A stretch of DNA of 64,000 bases from Actinacidiphila acidipaludis (GCF_019890725.1 NZ_JAINZZ010000006.1:124001-188000), one strand, 5' to 3'; counted from the stretch's first letter, positions 31,967 to 40,946 are shown. Made by a program: numbers and translations. Notes: generated from the letters alone by a model not told the origin.

Positions 31967-31993
31967 CGTCACAGGGGCCGGATCGTTGGCATC
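31967..31993 (+). promoter_or_regulatory. Candidate ECF41 promoter for the decarboxylase-family gene
   Basis: CGTCACA (31967-31973), 16-base spacer, CATC (31990-31993): one mismatch in each box of TGTCACA-N16-CGTC. It lies 55 bases upstream of the ATG and back to back with the sigma gene's own candidate promoter. Confidence 0.5.
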
Positions 31994-32047
31994 TTGTGTT
32001 CGTTCCGTGCCAGGAGCACACAAAACGTCACAGGTAAGGATGAAACG

Positions 32048-32527
32048 ATGGAACCCCGCTTCAACCTGCTCGACAGCCCCACCGCCGCGAAGGCCGCCAA
32101 GCGGTTCTACAGCGCCTCGCTGGCCCTGCGGGAGTCGACGCTGCCGCGGAGCCTGCAGGAACTGGTGTCGCTGCGGGCCAGCCAGATCAACGGCTGCGGC
32201 TGGTGCGTGGACATCCACGTCAAGGAGGCGACGGACATCGGCGAGACCCCGCTGCGCCTGCATCTGGTAGCCGCCTGGCGGCACAGCACGGTCTTCACCG
32301 AGGCCGAAAGGGCGGCCCTGGCGTTCACCGAGGAGGCCACGCGGCTGGCCGGCGGCCAGGGCGTCTCCGACGCGACCTGGGAAGCGGTCCGCAAGCACTT
32401 CGACGACGACGCCCTGGGCACCCTCGTCTACGTCATCGCCATGATCAACGCGTCGAACCGGATGAGCATGGCCGTCAACATGCAGGGCGGCACCTACGAG
32501 CGCGGGATGTTCGGCGCCCTGGAGTGA
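32048..32527 (+). CDS. Carboxymuconolactone decarboxylase-family protein (AhpD-like), ECF41 partner
   Basis: 159 aa, all-helical. The redox motif is NGCGWCVDIHVKEA (about 56-69), with CxxC and the His four residues after the second Cys, as in AhpD-like peroxidase partners. Later helices are RAALAFTEEATRLA and TLVYVIAMINASNRMSMAV. These proteins are the most frequent targets of ECF41 sigma factors and probably handle peroxides or reactive electrophiles. ATG 32048 follows GGTAAGGA. Divergent from sigma gene 1 and convergent with sigma gene 2. Confidence 0.9.
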   Translation: MEPRFNLLDSPTAAKAAKRFYSASLALRESTLPRSLQELVSLRASQINGCGWCVDIHVKEATDIGETPLRLHLVAAWRHSTVFTEAERAALAFTEEATRLAGGQGVSDATWEAVRKHFDDDALGTLVYVIAMINASNRMSMAVNMQGGTYERGMFGALE

Positions 32528-32546
32528 CCCCCCGCCGGAAAGCACG

Positions 32547-32575
32547 CGGCCGTCCCCCCGGAGGCGGGACGGCCG
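32547..32575. terminator. Terminator between converging decarboxylase-family and sigma genes
   Basis: A 10-bp perfect stem CGGCCGTCCC with its complement around a 9-base loop, centred between the two stop codons, so usable in both directions. Confidence 0.78.
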
Positions 32576-32593
32576 CGGCGCCACGAGCGCGGG

Positions 32594-33556
32594 TCAGTCG
32601 CCGCGCCCGGGGCTCCGGCGGTCGCCGGACAGGTGGATGGCCAGGTCCTTGGTCAGGTGGGCCTTGCGGTTGAGGGCCAGGGTGTCGGCCACCGGCCCGA
32701 GGTGGGCCAGCTTGTCGGGGTTGCTGACCGAGCGGATGGCCTGGATGCGGCCGTCGTAGATGTCCAGGGTCCAGGTGTTGAGGACCTTGCCCTCGCCGTC
32801 GCGGAAGATCCCGCCGGGGTGGCCGTTCATCTCGCGCGCCTCGACGGTTCCGCCGACCCGCACGAACAGGTCCGCGAGCCCGCCGATCACCCGGGTGACG
32901 TTGTCCAGGCCCAGGAACTCGTCGGCCACGCGCGGGGCCTTGCCGCCGCTGTCGCCGACCAGCGTGACGTCCGCGGCCAGGAGTTCGGCGAGCCCGTCGA
33001 CGTCCCCGACCCGGAACGCGTCGAAGAAGCGCCCGGCCAGCTCCTCACGCTCCCTGCGGTCCGCCTCGAACCGCGGCCGGCCCTCGTCCATGTGCCGGCG
33101 CGCCCGCACCGCGAGCTGCCGGCACGCGGCCTCGGAACGGCCCACCGACGAGGCGATCTCCGGGAACCCGAAGCCGAAGACCTCACGCAGCACGAACACC
33201 GCCCGCTCCAGCGGGCTGAGCCGCTCCAGCAGCAGCAGCGCGGCCATCGACACCGAGTCGGCCAGCTCGGCCGAACGCTCGGGGTCCTCGTAGGGGTCGG
33301 TCAGCAGCGGCTCGGGGAACCACGGCCCGACGTACTCCTCGCGCCGCACCCGCGCCGAGCGCAGCACGTCGATCGACACCCGCGTCACCACCGCCGACAA
33401 GAAGGCCTTGACGGAGGTCGGTTGGGTGGAGGACGCGGCGTACCGCAGCCACGTCTCCTGCACGGCGTCCTCGGCCTCGCTCACGCTCCCGAGGATCCGG
33501 TACGCGATCGAGAACAATAACGAACGGAGATCTTCGAATTCCTCGGCCCGCGTCAC
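32594..33556 (-). CDS. ECF41-family RNA polymerase sigma factor (SigJ-like), copy 2
   Basis: 320 aa. Region 2 (LRSLLFSIAYRILGSVSEAEDAVQETWLRY, about 10-40), linker motif YVGPWFPEPLL (about 85), region 4 (LSPLERAVFVLREVFGFGFPEIASSVG, about 125-165), then a SnoaL-like domain with SNPDKL near the C-terminus. Only moderately similar to copy 1, so not a recent tandem duplicate. The GTG at 33556 overlaps the epimerase stop (GTGA) and has GGAGGAG upstream, so it is translated with the epimerase. Its long tail after NPDKL is typical of regulatory extensions in ECF41. Confidence 0.92.
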   Translation of the reverse strand: MTRAEEFEDLRSLLFSIAYRILGSVSEAEDAVQETWLRYAASSTQPTSVKAFLSAVVTRVSIDVLRSARVRREEYVGPWFPEPLLTDPYEDPERSAELADSVSMAALLLLERLSPLERAVFVLREVFGFGFPEIASSVGRSEAACRQLAVRARRHMDEGRPRFEADRREREELAGRFFDAFRVGDVDGLAELLAADVTLVGDSGGKAPRVADEFLGLDNVTRVIGGLADLFVRVGGTVEAREMNGHPGGIFRDGEGKVLNTWTLDIYDGRIQAIRSVSNPDKLAHLGPVADTLALNRKAHLTKDLAIHLSGDRRSPGRGD

Positions 33557-34491
33557 GCCAGCTCCTCCTTGAAGCCCTGCCGCCACGAGGGGTACCTCAG
33601 CTCCCAGCCCAACTCCCGCTTCGCCTTGGCGTTGGAGAAGCCGCGCCCCTCCGTCATCATAATCACCACCACCTTCCCGGCCAGGACGCGGGCCAGCCAC
33701 GGGGGCACTCGCATGGGCTTCTTCGCGCCCGCGCACTCCGCCAGGTACGGCAACCACGCGCTCGCCGGGGCCGGTTCGTCGTCCACGATGTTGAACACGC
33801 CCCGGGCCTTCTGCTCCAGCGCCAGCACGGTCGCCCGGGCGGCGTCGTCCAGGTGCACCCAGGAGGCGTAGCCCGAACCGTCCCCCACCAGCGGGAACTT
33901 GCGCAGCCTGATCAGCTCCACCTGGTCGTCGATGGCACCCGGCCCGTAGAATCCGCCGTACCGCAGCACCGCTCCGCCCGCCTTGACCACCACGTCCTCG
34001 ACATGGCGGAGCGCCTCCATCGACGACTGCGCCGCGGTGCCCACCTCCATGTCCAGCGGGTCCTCCTCGGTCTTGACCCAGCCGCCCTGCCGCAGGCCGT
34101 TCCAGTTGGCGTAGCCCTGCGCGATGACGTGGTCGACGCCGTTGGCCTCGGCCGCCGCCAGCAGGTGGTTCGTGCCCTCCGTGCGCAGGCGGATGGTGGG
34201 TTCGGCCCACCGGTCGAAGTGCTTGAGGTCGGGCTTGCCGGCGTGCTTCAGCGAGATCCCGGTCATCTGGTGGATGATCGCCTCCGGCCGGGCGCCGCCC
34301 ACCGCCTCGGCGACGGACGCCGCGTCCAGGCCGTCCATGACGACGCCCTTGGCGCCCAGCGCCTCAACCACCTCCAGTTTGGCCGCGCTCGTCGTCGTAG
34401 CGATCACCTCGTGCCCCGCGGCCACCAGTTGCGGCACCAGCCGCCGCCCCAGCACCCCGGCCCCGCCTGCCACGAACACCCGCACAGCCAT
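33553..34491 (-). CDS. NAD-dependent epimerase/dehydratase (extended SDR), ECF41 partner
   Basis: 312 aa. N-terminal nucleotide-binding VFVAGGAGVLGRRLV (a TGxxGxxG-type motif), then an extended-SDR body with AQGYANWNG and FYGPGAIDD. The C-terminal half is substrate-binding (VHLDDAARATVLALE, RGVFNIVDDEP). The canonical YxxxK is not obvious: this NmrA/epimerase-like branch may bind a ligand or act on a phenolic substrate. Epimerases are one of three classic ECF41 partners. ATG 34491 has AAGG just upstream; a GTG at 34506 lacks a site. Coupled to sigma gene 2. Confidence 0.85.
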   Translation of the reverse strand: MAVRVFVAGGAGVLGRRLVPQLVAAGHEVIATTTSAAKLEVVEALGAKGVVMDGLDAASVAEAVGGARPEAIIHQMTGISLKHAGKPDLKHFDRWAEPTIRLRTEGTNHLLAAAEANGVDHVIAQGYANWNGLRQGGWVKTEEDPLDMEVGTAAQSSMEALRHVEDVVVKAGGAVLRYGGFYGPGAIDDQVELIRLRKFPLVGDGSGYASWVHLDDAARATVLALEQKARGVFNIVDDEPAPASAWLPYLAECAGAKKPMRVPPWLARVLAGKVVVIMMTEGRGFSNAKAKRELGWELRYPSWRQGFKEELA

Positions 34492-34632
34492 CACCTTCCC
34501 GATCACGGAATGTCAGGATTTCTCTCTACCATCCCGGACAGTTCGGGGCGATCTGGTGGGGGGCGCGTCGGGAGTGAAGAAGCGCAGCGCGCGGCAGAGC
34601 TACGGCGGATTCTCCGGGGCCGTACTCCCCGG

Positions 34633-35280
34633 GTGCCCGGGGGGCTGGTCCGGGCCGCGCCGGGGCTGCCTGTGCGGGGGTGCTGGTCCGGGCTGCGCCG
34701 GGGCTGCCTGTGCGGGGGCCCGTGCTGCGCCGGAGGCCGGAAGTGCCCGGGGGCCGGATGCTGGTCCGAGCTGCGCCGGAGGCCGGGAGTGCCCGAGGCC
34801 CGGGGCCGGTCCGGGCCGCGCCAGGAGCCGGAAGTGCCCGAGGCCCGGGGCCGGTCCGGGCCGCGCCAGGAGCCGGAAGTGCCCGAGGCCCGGACGCTGG
34901 TCCGAGCTGCGCCGGAGGCCGGGAGTGCCCGAGGCCCGGGGCCGGTCCGGGCCGCGCCAGGAGCCGGAAGTGCCCGGGGGCCGGTCCAGGCTGTGCCGGG
35001 GCTGCCTGTGCGGGGGCCCGTGCTGCGCCGGAGGCCGGGAGTGCCCGAGGCCCGGGGCCGGTCCGGGCCGCGCCAGGAGCCGGAAGTGCCCGAGGCCCGG
35101 GGCCGGTCCGGGCCGCGCCAGGAGCCGGAAGTGCCCGAGGCCCGGGGCCGGTCCGGGCCGCGCCAGGAGCCGGAAGTGCCCGGGGGCCGGGGCGGGCTGT
35201 GCCGGAGGCCGGAGTGCCCGGGGCCGGGATGCCCGGGTGCTGATCCGGGCTGCGCCGGGAGCCCGGAGTGCACAGGGGAC
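34633..35280. repeat. GC-rich minisatellite of 45-bp units
   Basis: About sixteen head-to-tail units of 33-46 bp, most beginning GTGCCCGAGG. Six exact 45-bp copies start at 34789, 34834, 34925, 35041, 35086 and 35131; other units are shorter or mutated, and a block from about 34710 recurs from about 35008. The unit is 15 codons, so all frames stay open and show 15-residue Pro/Gly/Arg repeats, but no frame has a start with a ribosome site or normal composition. The remaining 35281-35698 continues degenerate GC-rich sequence without a gene. Confidence 0.85.
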
Positions 35281-35698
35281 GGGGGCTGGCCCGGACTGCG
35301 CCGGAGCCGGTACCGGCTCCCGGGCGAGGGGGTCGGCTGGACAGAGCCGGACGGTCCAGCGCCTCGGGCGGGGGCTGGGCAGGAAAGAGCCGGGCGGCCC
35401 CGGCTCCCCCGTTGATGGGCCCAGGCGGGCCCGAACCCCCGGAGTCGTACGGCCTGACGGCACCGGGACGGGCGCCCGAACTCCCCAGGCGAGGAAGGCC
35501 GGGCGCGACGCAACGGTGCTGCCCGGGGCTCCCCGGGTGACGGAAGGCCCGGTCGGGCGGTGCCGGGAGCCGAGCCCGAGGCCGGAGTGCGTGTGCAGGC
35601 TGCGCCCGAGACCGGATCCCCGGGGGAGGGAGGCCTGACGCGGCGGCCCCAGCTCACCGTCCGGCGGGCGGAGGCAAGGACCCAGGCCCCCCGGGGGG

Positions 35699-37192
35699 TC
35701 AGAGGCCCACGTCGCGGTTGCGGATGTCGGCGAGGGACTCGCGGCGGACCAGGAGGCGGACGCGGCCGTTGTCGACGGCCACCACGGGCGGGCGGCCGAC
35801 CATGTTGTAGCCGGAGGCCATCGAGACGTGGTACGCCCCGGCCGCGGGCACGGCGAGCAGGTCGCCGGGCCGGAGGTCGGACGGCAGCGGCACGTCCGCG
35901 GCCAGCACGTCACCCGCCTCGCAGTGCCGGCCGACGACCGTGACCAGCGCGGGACGGGCGGTGGACACGCGGCCGGCCAGCCGGGGCGCGTACCGCACCC
36001 CGTACAGCGCGGGCCGCGGGTTGTCGCTCATCCCGCCGTCGACGGCCACGAACGTCGTCCCGCCGGTGCGTTTGACGACCAGCACCCGGTACAGGGCCAC
36101 GCCCGCGGGACCGGCGATCGCGCGGCCGGGCTCGACGGTCAGCCGCGGCACGGCGAGGCCCGCCGCCGCGCAGCTCTCCGCCAGCTCGGCGTAGACCTTG
36201 CGCGCCAGCACGCCGATGTCCAGCTCGGGTTCACCGGGCCGGTAGCCGATGCCGTGGCCGCCGCCGAGGTCGAGCTGCGGCAACTGGACGCCGTGCGTGT
36301 CCCGCACCCGCGCGAGCAGCCCCACCATCCGCCGTACCGCGGCCAGATACGGCTTGACCGTGGTGATCTGCGAACCCAAGTGGCAGTGCAGGCCCACCAG
36401 TTCCAGGCGCGGCTGCTCCAGCACCCGGGCGATGACGTGCTGGGCGGAACCGTCGGCGATGGACAGGCCGAACTTCTGGTCGTCGGTACCGGTCCGCACA
36501 TGGGCGTGGCCGCCCGCCGCGATCCCCGGCACCACCCGGACGAGCACCTTCTGCCGGCTCTCCGGCGCCACCGACGCGGCCAGCCTGGGCACTTCGGACG
36601 GGCTGTCGACGACGATGCGGCCGACGCGCAGCCGCAGCGCGGCGTTCAGGTCCTCCGGGCTCTTGGCGTTGCCGTGCAGCAGGATGCGCTCCGGCGGGAA
36701 GCCGGTGGTGACCGCGAGCTCCAACTCGCCCGCGGAGCAGACGTCCAGGCCCAGGCCCTCCTCCTGCACCCAGTGCGCCATGGCCCGGCACAGGAACGCC
36801 TTCGCGGCGTAGACGACGTCCGCGTTCGGGAACGCGCGCAGGTACGCCCGGCAGCGCTCGCGGACCTCGGCCTCGTCCACCAGGTAGACGGGCGTGCCGT
36901 GGCGTTCGGCGACCTCGCCGAGCGGTACGCCGCCGACCGCGAGTCCCGCGCCCGGCAGGACGCGGGTGGACGCCGGCCAGGGCGCGGCGACCGGCTCCTC
37001 GCTCACCGGCGGCACGGAGGCCGGCACCGGGGTCACGGGGTCGCCCGGGCCGCCGGGGTGGGCCGGGGTCGCGGGAGATCCGGGGTTCGCGGGATTCCCC
37101 GGCGACGCCGGGGACACCCGGGACACCGGAGTCACCGGGCTCACCGGCTTCGCCGCCCCCGACGGGTTCGCCGGGGGCATCACTGTGGTCAT
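35699..37192 (-). CDS. lysA: Diaminopimelate decarboxylase with Pro-rich N-terminal extension
   Basis: 497 aa, a fold-type III PLP enzyme. The PLP lysine lies in VVYAAKAFLCRAM (about 128). HGNAKS, HCHLGSQI, DLGGGHGIGY, EPGRAI and VVGRHCEAGDVL (with the catalytic Cys) follow in the usual order. It converts meso-diaminopimelate to lysine. Residues about 8-70 are a low-complexity Pro/Ser/Val/Gly stretch absent from ordinary LysA. ATG 37192 has GGAGG seven bases upstream, so the extension is genuinely translated. It follows the SAV_915-family gene by 12 bases. As an additional LysA it may serve a specialised pathway. Confidence 0.9.
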   Translation of the reverse strand: MTTVMPPANPSGAAKPVSPVTPVSRVSPASPGNPANPGSPATPAHPGGPGDPVTPVPASVPPVSEEPVAAPWPASTRVLPGAGLAVGGVPLGEVAERHGTPVYLVDEAEVRERCRAYLRAFPNADVVYAAKAFLCRAMAHWVQEEGLGLDVCSAGELELAVTTGFPPERILLHGNAKSPEDLNAALRLRVGRIVVDSPSEVPRLAASVAPESRQKVLVRVVPGIAAGGHAHVRTGTDDQKFGLSIADGSAQHVIARVLEQPRLELVGLHCHLGSQITTVKPYLAAVRRMVGLLARVRDTHGVQLPQLDLGGGHGIGYRPGEPELDIGVLARKVYAELAESCAAAGLAVPRLTVEPGRAIAGPAGVALYRVLVVKRTGGTTFVAVDGGMSDNPRPALYGVRYAPRLAGRVSTARPALVTVVGRHCEAGDVLAADVPLPSDLRPGDLLAVPAAGAYHVSMASGYNMVGRPPVVAVDNGRVRLLVRRESLADIRNRDVGL

Positions 37193-37204
37193 GACGGCAC
37201 CTCC

Positions 37205-37807
37205 TCAGCCGATCCAGAGAGTGAGCGCTTCGACGGCGGCGGCCATCGCGGTGACCCGCAGGACGCCGACCATCTGCGGGTCCCAGCGCCGTTCCGCCTT
37301 GCGTGCGGCGGCCGCGGCCGGCGCGGCCCGGAGAGCGGGCGCCTTGGCGAGCGCGGGCCTCTTGGCGAGCGCGGGCGCGGCCCGCAGGGCGGGAGCCGGC
37401 CTCGGGACCGCGCCGGGTACGGAGGCAGCGACGGGGCCGGGGGAAGGAGCCCTGACCAGGTCCGCCACCGCGGCGGGCGACGGCCGTGCGGGCAGCGGCC
37501 CGGCCTCGTCCCCGTTCCGCACCGCCGGGGCCGCGAGTTGCGGGTCCACCGTGAGGGTGGTGACGCCGAGCGGCTCGGCAAGGGACCGCAGCGCCGGCAC
37601 GGACAACCTCGTGCAGGCCTGGTCCGGACCGAGGACCTCGGTCATCCGGCGGTGGGACGTGAACCCGACGGCCGTACGGTCGCCGAGCGGCGTCCGGAAC
37701 ATCCGGGCCGCGATACCGAAGGGTCCCGGCCGGACGGGAACGTAGAGCAGTCCGGCCGGGAGTCGATCGGCGGGCTCCGGATCGTCCGTGGACAGCGTGT
37801 CGGTCAT
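37205..37807 (-). CDS. SAV_915-family protein (SseB-like)
   Basis: 200 aa. The N-terminal 105 residues carry the family pattern LLYVPVRPGPFGIAARMF, AVGFTSHRRMTEVLG, RLSVPALRSLAEPLGVTTLTVDPQLAAP. The rest is a Pro/Ala linker with repeated RPALAKAPAL-like blocks and a final hydrophobic segment (VGVLRVTAMAAAVEALTLW) that could be an amphipathic or membrane helix. Function unknown; the family is frequent in Streptomyces. ATG 37807 follows AGGAG. First gene of an operon with lysA. The 265-bp gap to the right shows no gene. Confidence 0.75.
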   Translation of the reverse strand: MTDTLSTDDPEPADRLPAGLLYVPVRPGPFGIAARMFRTPLGDRTAVGFTSHRRMTEVLGPDQACTRLSVPALRSLAEPLGVTTLTVDPQLAAPAVRNGDEAGPLPARPSPAAVADLVRAPSPGPVAASVPGAVPRPAPALRAAPALAKRPALAKAPALRAAPAAAAARKAERRWDPQMVGVLRVTAMAAAVEALTLWIG

Positions 37808-38072
37808 GGGAGGCTCCTTCGAACGCGAAGGCCGACCGCGGGGGTCGAGCGCTGAGGTCCCCGGGCCGGGAAGGAAGCCCGGGGCACGTCAGTGACGGTA
37901 TGTCCGCCCGGGCCGCCCCTCGGCCCCCTCCTGACGCACCCCTGACGGCCGGCCCTCCGGCATTAGCGCGACGCTGACGCCGGCGCGTCCGCCCGTCCCT
38001 CCGTCCCCCCTCCGCGTGCCCGTTCCGCGCCCCGCGCTCACCGGACGCCGCCCGTTCCCGCAGGTCACGCCC

Positions 38073-40607
38073 CTACTCCGCCGCCGTCACCACCTCCACC
38101 GGGCGCGGGCGCAGCGCCACCCGGCCCGGCAGGGCGACCGCGGGCAGGGCCAGCACGGCCGCGAGTGCCACGACGCCGCCGTACGGCAGGGCCCGGAACG
38201 CCGGGGCCGGGCTGCCGGTCATGCCCGTGCTGAAGGCGGTGAGCACGGCCAGGGCGATGGCGCTGCCCAGCGCCGCGGCCAGCACCACGACGGCCGCGCC
38301 CTCGCAGGCGAGCATGCGCAGGACCTGACGCCGTCCGGCCCCGGCCAGCCGCAGCCGGGCGAACTCGCGCACGCGTTCCGCGGTCGACATCGCCAGCGTG
38401 TTCACCGCGGCGATCGCGGTGAAGACCAGGACCAGGCCCATGGCCAGGAACTGCGCCTCGGCGTTGGACCGCCGCACCCGTGTCGTCAGCGCGTCCGCCG
38501 CCCGGCCGGGGGCGAGCACGCGCACGCCGGGGAAGGCGCGGACGGCCGCGGTCAGGGCGGCCGCTTCGGTCCGGGCGTCCCCGCGCACCAGGACAGCGGC
38601 GGCCAGCGGGTCGTCGACGTGCCGTGCCACCACGTCGTGGGCCAGGGTCAGGTCGCCGAAACCGAGCCCGCGGGCGTACACCGCGGCCACCGTCAGGGTC
38701 ACCCGGGTGCCGTCGCCGAGCGTCACCGGCAGTGTGTCGCCGGGCCGCAGACCGCGTGCCCGGGCGGCCGTCTCGCTCACCGCGACGCTGCCGTCGCCGA
38801 AGTGCGCCAGGGTGCCGGAGACGACGTCCGGGTCCCAGGTGCGGGTCGGCGCGGCCGAAGTGACGCCCTGCGCGGGGTACTTGTCGAGGCCGACGCGGAC
38901 GGTGGTCCGCACCACCTCGGTGACCGCGGTGACACCGGGGACCTTCCGTACGGCGTCCGCGGCGGCGCCGGGCACGCCGAGGCCGTCGGAGACCAGCGTC
39001 CAGTCGCCGTGCGTGCCAGCGGCCGCCTGGCGGTGGGCCGCCTGCCCGAGCGTCGACTGCGTGAACAGCACGGTCGAGGCCATGGCGACGAGCAGGGCGA
39101 GCGGCGTGACGGCGGCGGCCGTCCGGACCGCGTTGCCGCGCAGGTTGCGGCGCGCCAGGACGCCGGGGAAGCGGGCCAGCCGCAGCGGCCCGGCCAGCAG
39201 CGCCGCACCCGCCCGCACCAGCGCCGGACCGAGCAGCGAGACGGCCGCGGCGAGGACGACGACGGCGAGGAAGGTCACCGGGGTCGCGGCCGGCTCGGTG
39301 TCGAGCGCGCTCAGGACGCCGACGAGGGCGCCGCCGCCGGCCAGCAGCACCAGACCGGCGACCGTACGGCCGCCCGAGCGCCGGGGCTCCAGCACGGCCT
39401 CGGCCAGCGCCTGGGCAGGGGTGATCCGGGTGATGCGGCGCGCGGAGATCCGGGCCGCGGCCCACGCACCCGCGGTCGTCGTCAGGACGCCGGCCGCGAC
39501 GGGGACGAACCCGACGGCGGGACGCAGCGTGTCCGGGATCGTGCCCATGGCCACGAAGCGGCCCAACAGCCAGTGCGCCAGGGGAAGCCCGGCCAGCGAG
39601 CCGAGGACGCCCGCAGCCGCGCCGACGAGCAGCGCCTCCCGGCCGACCAGCCGCCGCAGTTGGCGGGCGGTGGCGGCGACGGCCCGCAGCAGGGCGAGTT
39701 CGCGGTAACGCTGCCGCAGCGACAGGGCGAAGGTGCCGACGACCACCAGCACGGCGACGAGCAGGGCGGTGCCGCCGATCGCACCTCCCATGCTGACGAG
39801 TTGGACGCGTGCGCGGGCGGCGTCGGGGAACTCCACCGAGCCGCGGCCGTCGCCGCTGTGGAGCTGGGCGGTGGTGCCGGCAAACGCCGTCCGCAGCACG
39901 TCGGGGTCCAGGACGCGGCCGGACGCGGGCAGCACCCCGATGGCGGCGACCTGGCCCGGGTGGGCGGCCAGCCGCTCGGCCTCGGCAGGGCTGAAGAACA
40001 GGCTGGTCTGGTCGGCGAGGTCCCCGCCGGCCGCGGTGGCGATCCCGCTCACCCGGTACGTGCGGGGGGCCGCGGTCGACTGGACGGTGAGGTGGTCGCC
40101 GGGTTTCAGGTGCGCCCGGGCGGCGAGTTCACGGTCGACGACGACATCGGTCGGGGCTTTCGGGGCGCTGCCGGCGCTCAGGGTGAACGGGGTGAGCCGG
40201 GCGGATTCCCAACTGTGGCCGTACGCCGTCCTGCCCGTCGCCGGGACGCCCACCGGGGCTGCGGGGAAGGTCAGTTCGGGCACCGCCGCGGCCACGCCGG
40301 GGACCCGGGCGATCCGGGCGGTCAGGGCGGCGGGCAGCCAGGCGCGCTCGGCGAGCGGCTTGGCCTTGTGCTTGACCTTCGTCTTGCCCTTCTTGTGCTT
40401 GACGGTCGTCTGGTGGACGTTCTGATCGGCGGCGACGACGAGGGGGGCGGCGGCGTACCGCTCGGTCGCGACGGTGCCGCGCAGGCCGGTCTCCAGGAGG
40501 CCGCCGCAGGCGGTGACGAGGGCGGCGGCGCAGAACAGGGCGACGAAGGCGCCGAGGAAGCCGGTTCTGCGGGCTTGCAGGGTTCTCAGGGCGAGGCGCA
40601 TCAGCAT
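38073..40607 (-). CDS. FtsX-like ABC transporter permease, orphan
   Basis: 844 aa with the MacB/FtsX two-repeat layout. TM1 is at about 18-38 (GFLGAFVALFCAAALVTACGGLL), followed by a large extracellular domain with a Lys-rich loop (KHKKGKTKVKHK). Three TM helices lie at about 265-405, a central pair near 440-490, a second FtsX core with another extracellular domain, and three final TM helices at about 730-835. Such permeases move lipids, lipoproteins or antimicrobial peptides with an ABC ATPase, which is absent beside this gene. ATG 40607 follows AAGGA with 7-base spacing. Confidence 0.88.
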   Translation of the reverse strand: MLMRLALRTLQARRTGFLGAFVALFCAAALVTACGGLLETGLRGTVATERYAAAPLVVAADQNVHQTTVKHKKGKTKVKHKAKPLAERAWLPAALTARIARVPGVAAAVPELTFPAAPVGVPATGRTAYGHSWESARLTPFTLSAGSAPKAPTDVVVDRELAARAHLKPGDHLTVQSTAAPRTYRVSGIATAAGGDLADQTSLFFSPAEAERLAAHPGQVAAIGVLPASGRVLDPDVLRTAFAGTTAQLHSGDGRGSVEFPDAARARVQLVSMGGAIGGTALLVAVLVVVGTFALSLRQRYRELALLRAVAATARQLRRLVGREALLVGAAAGVLGSLAGLPLAHWLLGRFVAMGTIPDTLRPAVGFVPVAAGVLTTTAGAWAAARISARRITRITPAQALAEAVLEPRRSGGRTVAGLVLLAGGGALVGVLSALDTEPAATPVTFLAVVVLAAAVSLLGPALVRAGAALLAGPLRLARFPGVLARRNLRGNAVRTAAAVTPLALLVAMASTVLFTQSTLGQAAHRQAAAGTHGDWTLVSDGLGVPGAAADAVRKVPGVTAVTEVVRTTVRVGLDKYPAQGVTSAAPTRTWDPDVVSGTLAHFGDGSVAVSETAARARGLRPGDTLPVTLGDGTRVTLTVAAVYARGLGFGDLTLAHDVVARHVDDPLAAAVLVRGDARTEAAALTAAVRAFPGVRVLAPGRAADALTTRVRRSNAEAQFLAMGLVLVFTAIAAVNTLAMSTAERVREFARLRLAGAGRRQVLRMLACEGAAVVVLAAALGSAIALAVLTAFSTGMTGSPAPAFRALPYGGVVALAAVLALPAVALPGRVALRPRPVEVVTAAE

Positions 40608-40794
40608 GGGGCGGTCCTTGGGCGGGGTGGCCGCACCGTGCGGGACGGTGCGGTGGCCGTCGAGCCCGGCCTGCTCCCACCCTGCGGCACGCAGCGCCCC
40701 CGCACACTGGAGTGGTCCCGCCCCTCCCAGTAGGGCCAGCCCCCTCCCCCGGCGTCGGGCCCACGTCCTGCCCGCTCGCGGCGCGTTCCCGACT

Positions 40795-40885
40795 GCTGCG
40801 CCGTCGTGCCTTGTCGCGCTGGGGGCACCACCCACCGGGCGGAGGACGGGAACGCACACCCGGGGGCACCCCGGAAGCCGTATCC
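40795..40885 (+). repeat. Dispersed intergenic repeat, copy A
   Basis: Contains GCGCCGTCGTG, TTGTCGCGCTGGGGGCACC and ACCCGGGGGCACCCC, matching the right-hand half of copies at 43125 and 49622, with several differences. It sits in the 339-bp divergent gap 40608-40946; no other feature is seen there besides unresolved promoters. Confidence 0.6.
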
Positions 40886-40946
40886 CCCGGACGGGGGAAG
40901 CGGGTGAAAGGATGGCCCGCGCACTAATGCGGTGAAAGGGACCGGC

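Noticed and set aside
34507..34580. ECF41 promoter before the epimerase-sigma 2 operon
   Set aside because: On the minus strand the best -35-like string is TGTCCGG with no CGTC at the right distance, too weak to report.
34633..35280. CRISPR array
   Set aside because: Units are contiguous without unique spacers and vary in length; no cas genes are present.
34600..35913. Long open frames (up to about 500 codons) on both strands over the 45-bp repeats
   Set aside because: The 45-bp period and very high GC keep all frames open; there is no start with a ribosome site, no normal amino-acid composition, and several frames run through real neighbouring genes.
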